Assembly: GCA_031308135.1 (NCBI GenBank)
Contig: JAHLJT010009355.1
Location: forward strand, 6,571,217-6,635,216
DNA: 64,000 bases
From: Acheta domesticus
Taxonomy: Eukaryota > Arthropoda > Insecta > Orthoptera > Gryllidae
Direction of reading: 5' to 3'
This document shows positions 12,645-24,700 of this stretch, in pieces. Made by a program: the position numbers and the translations under genes. Every line of letters begins with the position of its first letter. Position 1 is the first letter of the stretch. The notes under the pieces were generated by a model. That model searched no databases and had not been told where the DNA came from. It saw nothing but the letters and a program-made list of their open reading frames with translations.

Positions 12645-13481
12645 ATGGAATCTGATCAAGCAGGTGCGACAGCATATGAAGCGCAAATGAATCCAAGACG
12701 CAGAACTCTTGTGTCCACAGTTTCATGTTTATTGAATGAACTTGCCATCGACAGTGCTGATAATGCCTCGATAGAAACATTGACTGAAGTTATCGAAAGC
12801 TTGATTGTTGAAATTGGATCCAGTAGTCGTTCGTATTGTGAATTATCTGGGCGGACAGAACCAGTGATTGGCGATGTTATTATGGCCCTCGTAAATATGG
12901 GTCTTAGTCTAGAAGGAATAGAGCAGCATGCATACCGAAGTAACGCAAGTGTTTTAGCGGCACCACTTACTGGAGTCAATCCTAAAACGCTCAACATATT
13001 GCAAGCTGGTGTAAAACAAGGTCACCCTTGTTATATTCCTACACACTTGCCATTTTTTCCCGATCCACACGCCTATATAAGAACACCAACGCATAAGCAA
13101 CCAGTGACAGAATATGAAGCTATTAGAGAGAAGGCTGCCAATCAAAAAAGGGATGTGGAACGTGCTTTAACAAGATTTGTTGCTAAAACGAGCGAGACCC
13201 ACAGTTTATTCTTGAGTGAAGATAATAATATGTTTCCTTTAATTGCATGTAACACACAATTTCCTGTATACCTGAAAGCTCTGCTACCCAGTGATCAGGT
13301 ATTTGATTTTGAAGAAGAGTTTCCTTCAAGTCCCCAAAGATCAAGGAAGTGTCGTGAGACTGAAGAGGATGGTGAAGAAATTAAAGAAGGAGAGGAGAGT
13401 GGGAAGGGTGAAAGTGATGTCATAGACAATCCTTATTTACGACCTGTGAAAGTACCACGCAAAAAGAAAAAGTCTTCATAG
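12645..13481 (+). CDS. TAF8: Transcription initiation factor TFIID subunit 8
   Basis: TAF8 is a histone-fold TFIID subunit that pairs with TAF10 and helps assemble and import the complex. The ATG at 12645 gives 278 residues in one uninterrupted exon. The N-terminal bromo-associated histone fold (about residues 18-95) contains RRRTLVSTVSCLLNELAIDS and ASIETLTEVIESLIVEIG. The family's central signature is present as FFPDPHAYIRTPTH (about 140-153), followed by REKAANQKRDVERALTRF. The acidic stretch and C-terminal IDNPYLRPVKVPRKKKK fit the TAF8 nuclear localisation signal. The length is slightly below the human ~310. It reads as intact. The lack of introns could be ancestral loss or retroposition, but no poly-A tail or flanking duplication was seen. 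Confidence 0.96.
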   Translation: MESDQAGATAYEAQMNPRRRTLVSTVSCLLNELAIDSADNASIETLTEVIESLIVEIGSSSRSYCELSGRTEPVIGDVIMALVNMGLSLEGIEQHAYRSNASVLAAPLTGVNPKTLNILQAGVKQGHPCYIPTHLPFFPDPHAYIRTPTHKQPVTEYEAIREKAANQKRDVERALTRFVAKTSETHSLFLSEDNNMFPLIACNTQFPVYLKALLPSDQVFDFEEEFPSSPQRSRKCRETEEDGEEIKEGEESGKGESDVIDNPYLRPVKVPRKKKKSS

Positions 13482-14045
13482 TGGTTTGTGAGAATTGCTG
13501 TTTGATTTCTTCCCAATAGTTTTGAACCAATGCGAATTTCAGCTTTAAAAGAATATTACTTAAATTAATGAAAGTCCTGCAGGGTCAAAAATGATCATTG
13601 TAGAAATCCTTCACAAGAAGTTTGAGTACTAAATTCATTTTAAGACAATAATCAAATGCAGCTTGCAAAGAAATCAAAATAGTCTTTTGCCAATTCAATA
13701 GCAGTGATTATTGTCTAGTGATTCTTAATTTCCAATAATGACAGTTTCTCAAATTTTTTAAATCTTTAATTAATATTTTAAACAATCAAGAAGCAGACAA
13801 AAATTATGATTAATTGTGGCATGAAATCAATTATTTTTATGTTATAATTTGCATTATTAAGTGAGATTCTAATACTTTTGTATGTATGATGTTGTAGAGC
13901 AGTGTTTCAGTGTTCGAATGGTGAAAATAGTCCTAAATCTATTTTGCACAAGCTTATTGATAGTGTACATCAAACATTCTGTATTTAATTTGTGTGAATT
14001 TAACTTTTATAAAGTTGTTAATAAAATATCTGTTTTCTAATCTGT
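13482..14045 (+). other. TAF8 3' UTR
   Basis: AT-rich sequence after the TAF8 stop, ending shortly after a well-placed polyadenylation signal at 14020-14025. Confidence 0.5.
14020..14025 (+). terminator. Polyadenylation signal for TAF8
   Basis: AATAAA followed within 20-40 bases by the T/GT-rich 'tctgtcttgtatctg' stretch, about 540 bp after the TAF8 stop codon. Confidence 0.6.
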
Positions 14046-17000
14046 CTTGTATCTGTTTTTTAAATGACTCTTACAGTATAATGTTGATCTATGTAGTAGA
14101 GATCATTAAGGCTGCTGCATAGTAACTTTCTCAGATTGAGGATTGCAGGTTCAAGTCCTTCCTCAGGCACTGATATTAGATTGTGTGGTGTTTTGTGGCA
14201 TGGTGAGGCATCCCCAACCATCAGTGTGTTACATTTCAACTGACTTCCTTTGTTTGCCTTCATATATTCACTGCCATATTAAATCTCCAGTTTCATCTCT
14301 TTTAAAGAAAAAAATAATGAACATGCCTGAGGGTGGGGGTGTGCGGAAGGAGGCAATGGGGAAGAAAAATAGAGGTGTGCCAGATCAAATATGTTGCTGT
14401 GGATTAATGGTTTAATTTCTGTCAGTTGTGGTGAAGCAATGGTTTTCAAGTTACATTGTCAAGAGAATTCATGAAAAGAAAAGTTTAACTAATTATTTCA
14501 CTTCTAGGTAAATAGCGAGCCATGGTGAATCTTCTGTGAAGAAATTAAACAAAACACAACATGTAGTGAATTAAAAAGCCTACTACGCCACCCAGTCCTC
14601 TGGTAGGGTGGGGATCCATTTAAAAATATGCTCCTTTATCTTTCAAATGAACATTCAAGCACTTTTCTTAGTGGTTTGATGGCTTCATGATTGGCTCCAA
14701 AGCACAATTGGTTAGAGTCCTTCACAGGTTGTAAGTGTAGATGAATCAATTGAAAATTGATACATGCCCCAGACAATCAAGTAAGCCTTCATTTATCCAT
14801 GTGGGTTTGAAACTAATTTGTTCATACTGCATTAGAACTATTTATTACTTAAAATCATAAAATATCTCTTAAGAAATTAAGTTCTACAAGACAAAAGATA
14901 AGAGGTCTTTTCGGCCTAAAAATTGAAAGGCAAGGATTCTCTTATCTATTTGTTGAGAATGGAGACTTAATAAATTTAACAGGTGCTTTCATGGAACTGT
15001 TTCTTAAAAAATATGTTCAGATAAAGTAATATCCAAGGTTGAAATAATGGTAATTTTAATGTACAGTATACCTCTCCGTATTCAAAAAAACGTATTGTTC
15101 TGTAGAAATTTCATTGGGATGTACGAAAGTTCATTTTCATGTTTTTTGATCATCTCTCCCATGTTCCTCATTGTCTATCAAAATTTTGAGACAATATTAT
15201 TTGTGATTTTTTTGAATTATTTTCAAAATAGTATGGAGCAGACAAATGTTAGCATCTTATCATTAAATTTTTACATATTTACCATTGCACATGAAATTTT
15301 CCACGTGTAATAGTTTTTCTTAGATAAAATGGAATTGGATGCTCCAGTGGTCAACTCACATGTTAACATTTCAATTTTACAAAAAATATCGTATGTCCAG
15401 AAGTTAAAAGGACTTAATGTTTACATCATTATTTTTATGGTCGTTTTTTATGTTCAGTTATTCACTCAGAATTTGTGGTAGTAATTCAGAATTTATTTAA
15501 ACTTATTTACTCTCTTATGCACTCTATTGAATGGAATTAATCTTTGTAATTTACTGCTTCTCTACAACCTAGCAAGTTTGCATTTCAAAAGTTTCCATCA
15601 ATGAAATCCATAGGCCTGCACAGCAAGAGGAGGGGGGGGACCTACTTTTCTGAGGCCCCTTTGCCCCCAACATTTTGAATATACATTGGCCATATTTTTC
15701 TAGTAAATAAATAAAACATACTACAATGAGAATTAAATTATACAAGTAACAAATACAATTGATTTTGTGTTGAAACATTTCCAGGGTTTTCAGGTGGTTT
15801 GAAAAGCTTCGTTCCAAAATGTCTGGTACTGGTTCCCCAAAGTATCAATTTAAAATATGGGGAAAATCAAGAACTTAAAGTTTTCAGAATGAAAATATTT
15901 TATCACCAGGCTTCTTTTGAAATTTTCAAGAGCCCATTGTCACCCCCCTTGGGCATGTACACAATGGAAATCTAATTTTTTTTTTATTACCAAAACAATT
16001 TTTATCTATGAGAAAACAGAATACCAAATTATGTGCATGCAAAGCTGCATCATCACTACTAATTGTCTATCTCATTTCTTCAAAATAATCATAGAGTGAA
16101 CTTGCATATTGTATAATCAATTATTGAGTTTTTGTGGATGATATGAGTATTTACATAACTCATTTTGGATTTTGAAGGCATTCATCTTTCCCATTCTTCA
16201 TTTGACATCTCTAAAATGCCCCATAATTATACAATTATCATTCCACCATTAATAGTAATTTATGGGGGAAGAGAGTAAAATAAAGATATTTACAAATAAA
16301 AAAGTTAAAACCCCAAGGCAACAATTAGAGCCAAGGAGACTAATTCTCTCAAGTGAATAAAGTCATTTATTTGAGTTTTTTTCAATCATTGCTCTGGTTG
16401 TTTTATTATACGTTGAATGTTTTGTGCAATAGGAATTTTTGCAATCTTTAAAACATCTGGTGTTAGATATAATAAAAATCCTTGTGATCTCAAGCTGGAG
16501 AGCATGTAGAAGTTGTGTTGATCAGGGAAGATTAACATAGGGCATATCTAGAGTAGGTATTAAATGCATACATTTATATTCTATGCTTTAAATCTTTCTT
16601 TTTGAAACTATACTAAGTGCAGTATGAGAAGAGATGAAAGGATTAATAATTACGTGTGGTAATAATTTGAAACTGAATTTTAACATGAAACCAAAAATCT
16701 CCATAACTCTTTATTTTTGGTACCTTAGTAATTATCAAGGGTATGAATTTACACAAACATTTAAAAGTGACTTAAGGAAGTAGTCTTAAAGCCTTTGTAT
16801 AATTTCACCATATTGTTCAGAATTGAGAAGGTAGAAAGCTGAGATGTTACATTATGGTGCATATTAGTTCAGCAGTACTGATCAAAAATGCTTTGTTAAT
16901 AAAATTTAGGATCATTCTCATTATTGATGAAAACATAATTTTGTAGAAACGCTACTGGAAGTGAACACTGAAAATTTGTGTTATGCTTATTATTAACCTA

Positions 17001-20000
17001 AAATACAGAATACTGTTTCCGAGGATGAAGTTAGTAATTTTGCTTGTTTTAATCTTGTACAGCTGATTTGGGTTGTTATATTTTTTTTTTATTGAACATC
17101 TCCTTGGGCATTGCTTTATTAGTATTAAGGGAAAACTTCAATATATTATTTATTTATTTATTTTCTATTTTTTTCTAAATATTTATGAAGTCTTCTCAGC
17201 CTAATCTGTCACAATTAAAATTTCAGTGTTCACACATATTTGACACACTGTGTCAAAGGCTTTCACAGTGAAGAGTCTGCCCATCAAGAGATGCTGTATC
17301 TTGGCCAATTTTTTAATGTTTTAACTGCCGTGCTGTGGCTTTCCTCATGGAATAAAACGTAACTTCACAGCATTGCTTTCAAATTAATGCCATAGACTAG
17401 AATAGAGTGTTCCCAAGACTGTTCAGACTGCTCTTAAACATCTTTTTATTCTTTGAGAATGAGTTGGGCTTTACAACGTCTAGAACTCTGATCGGAAGTA
17501 GAAATTGTGAATTAATTATAAAAATGAACAATAATGCTTCATACTTTTCAAAATAAAAGGTAGTGAATGCTAATTATGTACCTTTTATATGTTAATAATA
17601 ATAATGAAATTTTAAGATAAAATATCAAATTAGTTCTTCTTTTTGCTTTATTCAGAAGTGTTTAATGAAACTGAAAAACTATCTTTGTGATAACGCTTGA
17701 CAACAAAATGTTATTTAACAAGTCTCAATTGATGCTGCAGTAATATCACAGACTCATAAGAAATTATTGAAACATTATTGAGGGTACTTTCAGATCAGGT
17801 TCAAGTTCATTCCAGTGTTTCATTATTTTAGAAAACGATTTATATTACTTATAAGTTAACAAAACGGACCCCCTTCCATAGTTAAGAATTTCCATAATTT
17901 GAATTATTTAAATATTACTCTTGTTAACTTTGTCTTTGTGTCTTTCCATAACTTTCAGTTCAATATATTCCTAAACACATTTTACTAGTCCTTTTGTGCT
18001 CTCTCATTTCATAAATTTATTTTTCTGCCATTTTCAACAAAATCTTGAGTACAAATCTCTCTCTCACCAATTCACATATACCTTTAGTAAACTTTGATGA
18101 TTATAAAACTTTTGTCCCAATTTTTAATTATTGTAAGATATTTTCCAATAAATATAGTTCCATTTAGCTGCTTGAAGAAAAAAATGCAGGATTTAAGTTA
18201 ATTCTGACCAATGACCTGCTAGTGTGGATTTGGACAGGATTGTACAAATGTGAGTAAGTATTTCCAAATGGCAACAAGCTGTAATATGCTTTATTAATAT
18301 TTCTAGACATTTTAAAAAACTCTTTCGTCAAATCATTTCAGTGACTAAGAATATACAGTGGTATATTTCATATCATGTTTTAAACAACCAACAAAAACAA
18401 AAGCTTGAAGCAATATTAGCGAAGAGTGTATAAAAAGTTGAGACTCATCATCATTATCATTATTTTCATCATCATCATCATCATACATTATCAGAAAAAT
18501 GATCAAATTTGATTCTGTCTTAAACTTTTAACTAGTTAGTAATAATACTGCTTTTTAATTGAGTTATGAGCTTCTTTAAAAAATAAAATTGTTCACAATT
18601 CTTTTATTATATTGTCTGAGATAAAGTATTATTTCTGCAGTGATTAAAAACCATCTTCAAATGGTTCAGCTGGTGCAGTGTACATATGCCCACTTACAAA
18701 CAAGTCATATGCGGATATGTATAGAAGTCAAGGTGTTAAAATATGAGTACTCTTCAGAGAGGAAAGGAAACAGAGAAGGGCATCAAGAATGGAAAACTAG
18801 TCAGCATGTAAACTTAAAAACAGAGAGGGTGGAAGTACAATTAGTTACAAGTTGTTTATATGTATACATGTTCTTACCACTTATGTTAAATCATATCTTA
18901 GTGAATGTCCCTTGCATTGAAATAGAATATAGGGACAAATGTGAACAACAGTAGTTACTCAAATGCAATATACCAGTATTGCAAACCAAAGGTTTCTTTT
19001 TGTGTTTTCACCATGCACTGGTTTGGAATATTCTACTATATATCTGGGGTCATGACACTAAAATTGTTCTGAGATATTTCAATCATATACAATATTCCTT
19101 GTAATTGGTTCAGTACCTAATTGTATTTTCTATGCAGACATTCCTGCAAAACTTCACATATATGAAATTTGTTTTGTATATATATATATATATATTAAAA
19201 TGCAGTATCAAGAACAACTCTTTAGTTGACATTCCACACAATGAGTCAGAAATAATGAGAAACGCAATGCTTGAAACTTTCTTCAATTCTATTTAATTGA
19301 TATGGTACTTATTGTAGTACTTCACCTGCATTTATTTCATTAAAACAATTATTTTTGTTTGAGAATAGATTGCCAACTATTGTGTTGGTAAAAAATTGCT
19401 TAAATGAGATGTATAATGTATAAATTAGTAGGTATTGCAGAGTATCAAAAATGAATTATAAATTTTATTCCTGTGTGTGTGTAGAGAATGTCTCAGAATA
19501 TATGTTAAAAACTTCAAAGGCAAAGATGATCACTTTTTGTTCATAAACATTGTGGAAAATACCATATAATGAAGATACACATGTGACATTAGCATCTGAT
19601 ACGTGTGCAACTCATCACACACTGGTATGCAGCAGGTCATGATGCAAAGAGATTTCATGTTTGGTGTGATGAGCATGCTTACAATCTTCACCAAACGTCA
19701 GAAGTGTAACTTCGTAATATGAAATTTACTACACGATCATTGGCAAAAAGTAATCTTCCTCAACCCCCTTGCATACCCTAGAAGTTGGTAACATGAATAA
19801 TATGACATTCTGTATAACTGGTAATGTTTTCTAGTTTTAAAGTGAGAAATCATCCTATAAGGTATATATTTATTAATAGACTAATAAAACAGCATTACTG
19901 ATATTACAAAAATAATTCTTTAAATATGTCAGTCTTTACACCTTGACTTGCAAAAACTGACATTTCAGTCTTAAACATATACCTATTTGTGCAACATGTT

Positions 20001-21734
20001 AAACCTAAATTCAGTTACAATGAAACAAACACACATTATTGCCATCTGTAATATGTAAAAAAATACACAATGATACACAAATACCAAGACATTTCAATAT
20101 CGAGTTAATAAAAATTCAGGCAGTATTAACTTAGAGGAAATATACCATGTTTGGGGAAACACTTTAAGAAAGTGTTTTGTTTTTTAATTTTTAAAATGAA
20201 ATGTTAAGCAAAGCAATTTTACTCTTGAAGCACATATTTTTCTTAAAAATATTAAACCTGTTTAATCTTAAAATATTGTGAAAAAGCAGAATGAGAAGAA
20301 AATATTGTGGAAAAGCAGACCTTTTGGCCGTTTGAATCCATTGTTTTGTGTAATCAGTAAACTCCCTCTGCATTATGATTCACCATATTATGTGAAAGAT
20401 AATTTTTTTTAATGTAGGTCCTGAAGAGAAATAAGATTATGTTCACAAAGTTGTGTTTTGTTTTTGTTTTTTTTCCAGTTATTCTGACTGTTCTGGATAT
20501 ATGTATAATTTGCATCTATATATTTTCTCCTTGCCTATTTTTTTTTTTTTTTTTTTTTTTTGCATTTGGAGAGCCATTTTATTTAAAATCGTTGATATAT
20601 CTATTTCTTCCGTCTTTTTTTGATGTTTTACTTCATATCTCAGCATTTGCCTAAATTCAGACAACAAAAGATTTTGTGTCAGTACTTAAAGAAGACCTAG
20701 ATTGTCATACTACTGTCCATGCAAGATTGTTCAGATTATTTGTAATAATCAGTGTCAACCAGTTCTACACTTGGAAGAATGCAGAGTGGTAAGTTTCTCT
20801 TGTCCAAAATTACTCTCTATTATATACATCTGGATGAGTGCCTCTGTATTTCTAATTTACAGTTCTATGGTCATGAAGAAAGTTGCATCATTGCTATTAA
20901 AATGTTCTTGAATCATTTAAAATAATGCAAAACAGATTTGCATACCAATTTCAGGCCAGAAATCACAGAAAAGAGACAAAAAAAAATATATAAAAACCAC
21001 AATGGATATCACTGAAGTACCAAAAAAGGAATTAAAGCAATTCTTTAAATGTTGAAGAAAATAAAAATGTAAGAGAACAGGAAGCAAGCTGGTTATTAGT
21101 GGAAAATTTGAAAATGGATTTCAAACAAATATCTCTTAGGACATTCTGTATGTTAAAGTCAAAAGAGAAGCCCAAATTCCAAATTAAGTTACTGGCATGT
21201 GAATATTGCATTTAATATTGTTTATAAATATTTAACTAACTTATATTACAAACAACAAATTTGTTAAACAATTTTTTTGCCTTTTGTATTAATCAAAAGC
21301 AAATTGTCTGTAAAGTTGGGTAGTAATTAATTTATATTAAAATTTAATTTCAAGTTCCAATCCCTTATTTGTGCAGTGCGTAATGGATACTGTCCTAGTG
21401 TGAATATACTGCACAAGCTTCTCTTAGGAAATACAGCAACTTGCACATCACCCAACATTACAGAAAACTAAAGCTACGTTAGTAACAAAACATAATCTTC
21501 AGGATCGAGGAACGGATTTAGACAAACAAATCCGAAGTCTGCTTCCTTGACTAATACGCACCAACACAAAGTAATATTCCGATGGTTTAAACGGAGAAAA
21601 CAAAAGCACTCTGAATCCATTTCACCTTCCCGATTAAAAGCTGCTGCTGTGTGCATGGACTAGACGGTTGGATAGTTAACGTATATTTTGAAAGAACCCT
21701 CTCCATGCACCTACGAACGCTAACGGTGGGCCGC
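14046..21734. other. AT-rich intergenic sequence with simple repeats
   Basis: No supported gene across 7.7 kb. It contains a CAT/CATT tract (about 18447-18485), a short (TA)n (about 19177-19196) and a 24-base poly-T run (20538-20561). Open frames are short and lack splice context. Its last part probably includes the 3' UTR of the minus-strand transporter. Confidence 0.5.
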
Positions 21735-24700
21735 TCACCGCGCCAGCACGCCCAGGCTGCGCTTGGTGGCGGACGAGTCGGGCAGCGCCAGCGCCCACTT
21801 GCGCAGCCCGGTCAGCACCACGGAGCTGGTGACGAGCACGGCGCCGCCGATGCTGTAGCGGTTGGGCACTTCCTGGAAGAAGAGCACTTGCCAGATGAAG
21901 GCGAAGACGATGTCTGCGGAGCGCGCGATGGCCACGGGCCCGGCCTGCTCCAGCTGCAGCGCCAGCGTCAGCAGGATCTGGCCGCCGAAGCTGAAGAGGG
22001 CCAGCGCCACGACGAGCGCGCGGTCCCAGCCGCAGCGCGGCACGCACAGCGCGCCCAGCGCCCACGTCACCAGCAGCGTCTGCGCCAGCGCGAAGCACCC
22101 GAAGTTGCTCATGATGACGGAGAAGTGCAGCCCCTTGAGCGCAGCGCAGCAGCACGTAGGCGTTGGCGCCGAACAGCGTGGCGGCGAAGGCGGCCACGGC
22201 GCCCCACAGGTCGCTGCTGCCGCCCGCCCGCCCCCGCCGCCGACGGCTGCTGCTGCTCCGCCAGCGCCGGCACCGCGCGCCCGAACAGCAGCGGCGGCCG
22301 CGTGATCAGCACCACGCCCACCAGCGTCAGGCACACCGACAGCGCGTTGAACAGCCCGCACGGCTCCTTGAGGAAGAGGCGCGCGAAGATGGCGACGAAC
22401 ACCGGCACGCTGAACACCACGACGGACGCGTCCGCCAGCGGCATGTGGCGGAAGGCGTAGAAGCTGAGCATGAGGCCCGTCGTGCCCACGAACGAGCGCA
22501 GCAGCAGCATGGCGCGCCGCCCGCGCGGGAACGGCCGCTCGTTGCGCCACAGCACGATGGGCACGGCGGGCAGCAGCACGCCCACGAAGCGGCACGCCGC
22601 CAGCTCCATGGGGTGCACGTCCACCAGCCACTTGACGATGACGGAGCACAGCGAGAAGAAGAGCGAGGAGAGCGTCGCCAGCAGCAGGCCCAGGTACGGG
22701 CACGGCCGGCAGCACAGCGAGCGCGCCACCATCGCCGCCGACGAGCACGACGAGCGCCGCCGCGCGCCCGACGACGCCGCCGTCGCCGCCGCCGTCGACG
22801 TCGCCGACGCCAGCGCGCCCGCCGCCGACGGCCCCGCCGCGCACGCCATCGAGGGCCCGTTGGCCACCACGGGCGTCGACACCGCCGGCGGGCTGCACAC
22901 CAGCTCCTCCTCCGCCGCGCCGCCGCTCCCTGCGCAACCAACATTCATTCACAGCCCACCAATAAAAGTGCAGTTGATAATACGTTCCAACGCGCCGGAA
23001 TCCTATGCTAGTCGGTTTCACTACTCTTAACTTTCCTGTATGTTATGTTAAGTTTTGGAATGCTGCGCGAAAAAACGGCGGATTTTCGGCAGAAAAACTC
23101 TATTACACGTAACGAAATAGTGGATAAATCCAGTTGCTAAATTAAGAAAAAAAGATCTCCTAACACGTGGTGCAGACGGAATCCCTATTTTTTTCGAGGG
23201 CTTTTATCCAGCCGACAGCCGGTTATCCTTTTACTAACCCGAAGGTGCCCATATTCGACTAGACACACTCGCGGGCTCCTCTGATCTTGTGTCAGTAGAA
23301 CGCGAGACCCTCCGCCACAACATATTCACGAGGGACTAGGAACAAACAACCGTGCTCAAGGCGGGATTTGAAGCTGCGACCCTTTGGACCGAAAAGTTGA
23401 GGTGGTACACTCTCTTAGTCACTTCGCCCAACCAGGTCGGCTTCACTACTATTTATTTAAATAAAAAGGCACCAGTCGCTTAGGCTTCGTTGATTCATGT
23501 TGCCGGGCCCGCCAGCTGCCATGGCCATCAGTTAGTTTCATTCCGGGGAATGGCTGTGTTTTCCCCGCTGGATTCTGACATCCTGCGCCTATATGTCGGC
23601 TTGCGAGATTTCCTCTTCCAGATATCTCCCCAGTGGGTGCCGCCACAACCGGGTCAAGCTCTATGATTCCGACATGGGTGGCAGTGTAATGCACGCAATG
23701 ATGTATATATATACTCATTTATGGTATATATGGTTACTGGTATTTATATACATCATTGAATGCACGCAAGTTGTAAATGTGTGTTGCAGAGTAAAGGAAG
23801 AGGATACAACAAGGAAATGAAAAAAAAAGGAAAAAAAAGATCGCACGAAGTCGGTGGTCAACTGCTCCGGCATTCTCCTGGTACAGATCGAAGAAAACTA
23901 TAATAGAAAGACATTTCATTATGCAGAAAACTTATCGATCAGAGAAGACGTTCTCCAGAATTCTCCTCGAGACAGCAGCTAACTCAATTCAACTCAGCTA
24001 TGTAGAAAGTGTCCAAAATCCTCCGCCGTCTGTCATCGCACCCTAGGACCTCCTGGTGCGAGTCACTGCAGACACACCGGCAATGCAGGTTTCGAGCTAA
24101 ACTCAGCAGGTTTCTCTTTAGGAAAACCGTGTTTACGTATCTATTTCATTATTTCTTCCATAGCTAAACACTTATAATTATTATGCATGTGGCAATTATA
24201 ATGCATAGTTAATAACTTATAATTATTATGCATTCACAGGATGTGCATAACAGTGTATATCTTTTAAAATGACAACTCCTGTAAGAATCCCAGATAGGAC
24301 GCCAGCTCAATTATTGCTAAGTTCGCTAGTTTACCGAGGTACGCCTCTGCTAATACTCGAAGTGCATTACTGGTAGAAGTATGAACTCAGCGGTACTCGT
24401 TTTCTTTAAACGCAATGTATTTAAATATATTATAATTTCTTTACATCATTACTTCATTTTGAATGTGAATGCAACATACTAAGTCCTCTCATGGAAAATT
24501 AACATTTCTTTCCGTATCTCTCGTATACTTTGTCGCACAAACAAACAAAACGTACAACTATGAGACTGCAGTTTAAGTAGACAAATAAATGAAATATAAG
24601 TTGCTGACAATAATTTGTGTTAGATATTGTCAAACAAACTACAGGCAATAATGGTCATGCAACTCAACAAAACTATCACTTATGTAAACGACCAATTTAT

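Noticed and set aside
14100..14180. Possible tRNA or SINE head with B-box-like 'ggttcaagtcc'
   Set aside because: No convincing A box or cloverleaf and no second copy in the window.
18447..18485. CAT repeats as a CRISPR-like or regulatory array
   Set aside because: A plain trinucleotide microsatellite with no spacers.
21651..23030. Several long plus- and minus-strand frames (up to 428 codons) overlapping the transporter
   Set aside because: Stop codons are rare in this GC-rich DNA; only the frames carrying conserved transmembrane segments are real.
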